A stretch of DNA of 64,000 nucleotides from Candidatus Cloacimonadota bacterium (GTDB lineage Bacteria; Cloacimonadota; Cloacimonadia; Cloacimonadales; TCS61), in contig JAIPIH010000001.1 in the NCBI GenBank assembly GCA_021734835.1, forward strand, positions 1-64,000, written 5' to 3'. The notes under the pieces were generated by a model. The model did not search any database, had not been told where the DNA came from, and saw only the letters and a list, made by a program, of their open reading frames with translations. This document shows positions 62,319 to 64,000 of the stretch, piece after piece (position 1 is the stretch's first letter; the number at the start of each line of letters is the position of its first letter). A program made the position numbers and the translations under genes.

Positions 62319-63077
62319 ATGAAAAGATTCGTGGTCATTGTAATGCTGTCCTTCATTATCCCCATCTTTGCTTATGATGTCTCAATGCTTAACCTGATAA
62401 ATCCTTCCGGATTGAAAAAAGGGCTTGGAGAGTTGATGATCCAACACCGATTTTATGGTGATATAACTGATGATCCACTGGCAAATTTTCTTGGAATTGA
62501 TACCGGAGCAAATGTTGGATTATCTGCACGATATCATTTTTTACAAAATGCCGAGGCAAAACTTAGTTATTCCAGACGTAAAAGTGAGAAATCAATAGGT
62601 GTGTCTTACAAGATCCAACTGGAAGATTTTCCTGTAAATGGACAGGCAGGTATTGATTATTTTTCTTATGAAGAAGTTAGTCAGGAAAAAACAACTCGGC
62701 GAAATTTTTTCTACTATTTTTCAGCTCAGAATCAACCATTATTTGAACGATTTGTAGCAACTCTTAATATGGCGTATGATGGCTATAATCAACGATTCGT
62801 ACTCGGTTGTGGTATAGCTGTGAAGATTGTTAATGATATAAGTTTGCTGGCAGAATACTATCCGGTTTTAGATCGTAATTCTGCTGATTTTGAACTTTCG
62901 CATTATATTGGTACTGAAGATGCTTTTGCTTTTGGATTCAGATTTGATACTTACGGTCATCAGTTTACTTTCCTGCTGGCTAATACGGATGATATCGGTT
63001 TGCGGCGGGTGAGCTTAGGTACAAGACAAAATTCATATTTGCGTTTGGGATTTAATATCCAACGAAAAATGGAATGA
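62319..63077 (+). CDS. Outer-membrane beta-barrel protein, DUF5777-like
   Basis: A 252-residue precursor starting at the ATG at 62319, seven bases after TAGGAG, with signal peptide MKRFVVIVMLSFIIPIFA. The mature chain has alternating short strands and aromatic turns (LGELMIQHRFYGDI, GVSYKIQL, RNFFYYFSAQNQ) and ends in an outer-membrane-like LGFNIQRKME. It resembles DUF5777 barrel proteins found in FCB bacteria next to cytochromes and YceI-type proteins. It could form a pore or scaffold for periplasmic redox proteins. The following DOMON gene starts 13 bases downstream. Confidence 0.7.
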   Translation: MKRFVVIVMLSFIIPIFAYDVSMLNLINPSGLKKGLGELMIQHRFYGDITDDPLANFLGIDTGANVGLSARYHFLQNAEAKLSYSRRKSEKSIGVSYKIQLEDFPVNGQAGIDYFSYEEVSQEKTTRRNFFYYFSAQNQPLFERFVATLNMAYDGYNQRFVLGCGIAVKIVNDISLLAEYYPVLDRNSADFELSHYIGTEDAFAFGFRFDTYGHQFTFLLANTDDIGLRRVSLGTRQNSYLRLGFNIQRKME

Positions 63078-63090
63078 TAAGGGAGCTGAC

Positions 63091-64000
63091 ATGAAACTCA
63101 AAATATTGTATGGTGTTCTATTGATGATCCTCATTGTTTTATTTAGTTGTGAGACTGTTTTTGATGAAATTTTTGCACCTAATGTAAACGAACCAGATTC
63201 ATTGGGGTTTCAAACGGTTTCTACAGCTGGAATCACTCTAAAATATAAAGTAAGCGGATCTGATCTACACTGCATTCTCAGCAGCAATTCTTCGGGTTGG
63301 ATTGGAATTGGTTTAGATCCTGTAAATATTATGGAGGGAGCTAATTTCTTAATCGGTTATTGTAGTGATGGAACCGGATATTTCCGTGATGATTGGGGCA
63401 TATCACCAACTACACATACATCTGACCTCAGCTTAGGCGGCAGCAATGATGTAACTTTACTTTCGGCTAGTGAAAGCGGTGGTGTTACAGTGTTAGAATT
63501 TAAATTCCCCCTGAATTCAGGTGATCAATATGATAAAACTCTGCTGCTGGAACAAACTTACCCCATTATTTTGGCACGAGGAAGCAATGATGACTTCACT
63601 TCCATGCATTCTGCTGCAGGTTATGCCGAGATCACTGTCTCCGAAACCGGAGGAGGTGGGGGTGGCGGAAATACATCTGCTTTTCCCGATACTACTCAAT
63701 ATCTTTCTTTGCAGATGAGTGGAATGAAATTCTACTGGCTGGTAGATCCTGACACTATCCATTGCTTAGTTACAGCTCCCACAACCGGTTGGGTGGGAAT
63801 AGGTTTTGATCCGGAAAATGTGATGCAGGGAGCTAATTTCATTATTGGTTATGTAGAGAATGATTCTATTGCCTATATCAGAGATGATTGGGGTAATTCA
63901 CCAACAACGCATACTTCTGATTTAAGCAACGGTGGTGCTGAAAATTTATATTATACGGGTGGCTTGGAAGCAAGCGGAGAATCTATAATTTATTTCTCTA
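63091..64000 (+). CDS. Lipoprotein with tandem DOMON domains, partial (runs off the right edge)
   Basis: From the ATG at 63091 (GGGAG eight bases before it) the frame stays open for 303 codons to the end of the window. A signal peptide ending in a lipobox (LIVLFSC, Cys at residue 20) makes it an anchored lipoprotein. Two similar domains follow, each with WIGIGLDPVNIMEGANFLIG- or WVGIGFDPENVMQGANFIIG-type text and RDDWG.SPTTHTSD, separated by a glycine run (GGGGGGG, residues about 188-194). This is the DOMON fold, which binds heme b or sugars; the Met in the first strand pair and the later His are possible heme ligands. It completes a possible extracytoplasmic redox set with the three genes upstream. 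Confidence 0.85.
   Translation, partial: MKLKILYGVLLMILIVLFSCETVFDEIFAPNVNEPDSLGFQTVSTAGITLKYKVSGSDLHCILSSNSSGWIGIGLDPVNIMEGANFLIGYCSDGTGYFRDDWGISPTTHTSDLSLGGSNDVTLLSASESGGVTVLEFKFPLNSGDQYDKTLLLEQTYPIILARGSNDDFTSMHSAAGYAEITVSETGGGGGGGNTSAFPDTTQYLSLQMSGMKFYWLVDPDTIHCLVTAPTTGWVGIGFDPENVMQGANFIIGYVENDSIAYIRDDWGNSPTTHTSDLSNGGAENLYYTGGLEASGESIIYFS

Noticed and set aside
1-64000. CRISPR arrays, rRNA genes, transposases, riboswitches
   Set aside because: No regularly spaced repeat, rRNA core sequence, transposase reading frame or recognisable riboswitch was found by reading; short or diverged forms could be missed without a search tool.

Overview
The window is a chromosomal segment of an AT-rich, Gram-negative-type bacterium. 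Two secreted peptidases end in a Por/type IX-like sorting domain with the NYPNPFNP-type lead-in. There is a TonB-dependent receptor with a carboxypeptidase-like N-domain, a DUF5777-like barrel and a DOMON lipoprotein. This combination points to the FCB superphylum. A member of Candidatus Cloacimonadota or a close relative fits best, but that is an inference from gene style and not a placement. Most genes are housekeeping or carbon-storage genes with clear Shine-Dalgarno (SD) sites. Many intergenic regions carry a TTGAC(A/T) hexamer.

Layout. 1-102: relic of a tyrosine recombinase. 162-8365 (minus): DinG-type helicase with a proofreading exonuclease domain, a 1415-residue sigma-54 activator with ATPase, TPR and GAF modules, and a family 9 glycosyltransferase. 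8388-15791 (minus): alaS, an M1-like metallopeptidase, a membrane-GNAT fusion and a small secreted protein. 15988-18863 (plus): a YciI-like protein, a glutamate-cysteine ligase homologue and an ATP-grasp ligase, possibly a low-molecular-weight thiol pathway. 18865-25135: AlkD, a Cys-rich small protein, a papain-like peptidase and a TonB receptor. 25373-28864: a short polyphosphate/phosphate cassette (ArsR regulator, shortened CYTH-like protein, Ppx/GppA, broken DUF47 gene) lies between a decayed copy of the 3' end of a deoxynucleoside kinase gene and the intact kinase gene. That kinase is itself a two-domain tandem fusion. 28885-34107: zinc-ribbon membrane protein, queD, engB, dxs, mnmE. 34125-39553: MscS channel with DUF432 partner, beta-CASP hydrolase, SLC13-type permease.

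40225-51395: yhbY, then a glycogen/maltodextrin set (malQ, glgA, a 1090-residue GH13 protein and glgP on minus; a CBM48-GH13 enzyme on plus). 51382-54346 continues with a DUF2161 nuclease-fold protein, glpK and an alpha/beta hydrolase. 54505-58947: a fused glucose-6-phosphate isomerase / winged helix / macrodomain protein, an MnmC2-like methyltransferase, a small membrane protein and ruvB. After this come tRNA-Val(GAC), a PP2C phosphatase, an ICMT-like methyltransferase and a PepSY-like secreted protein. 61659-64000: a plus-strand group of a DUF4405-like heme-type membrane protein, a small secreted protein, an outer-membrane barrel and a tandem-DOMON lipoprotein that runs off the right edge.

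The genes suggest an organism that stores glucose as glycogen, mobilises it by phosphorolysis and debranching into Pgi-dependent glycolysis, and manages phosphate through polyphosphate. The two most unusual items are the Pgi-wHTH-macrodomain fusion (54505-57000) and the polyphosphate cassette bracketed by kinase 3'-end copies (25373-27650). No CRISPR array, rRNA operon, insertion sequence with transposase or prophage was seen.
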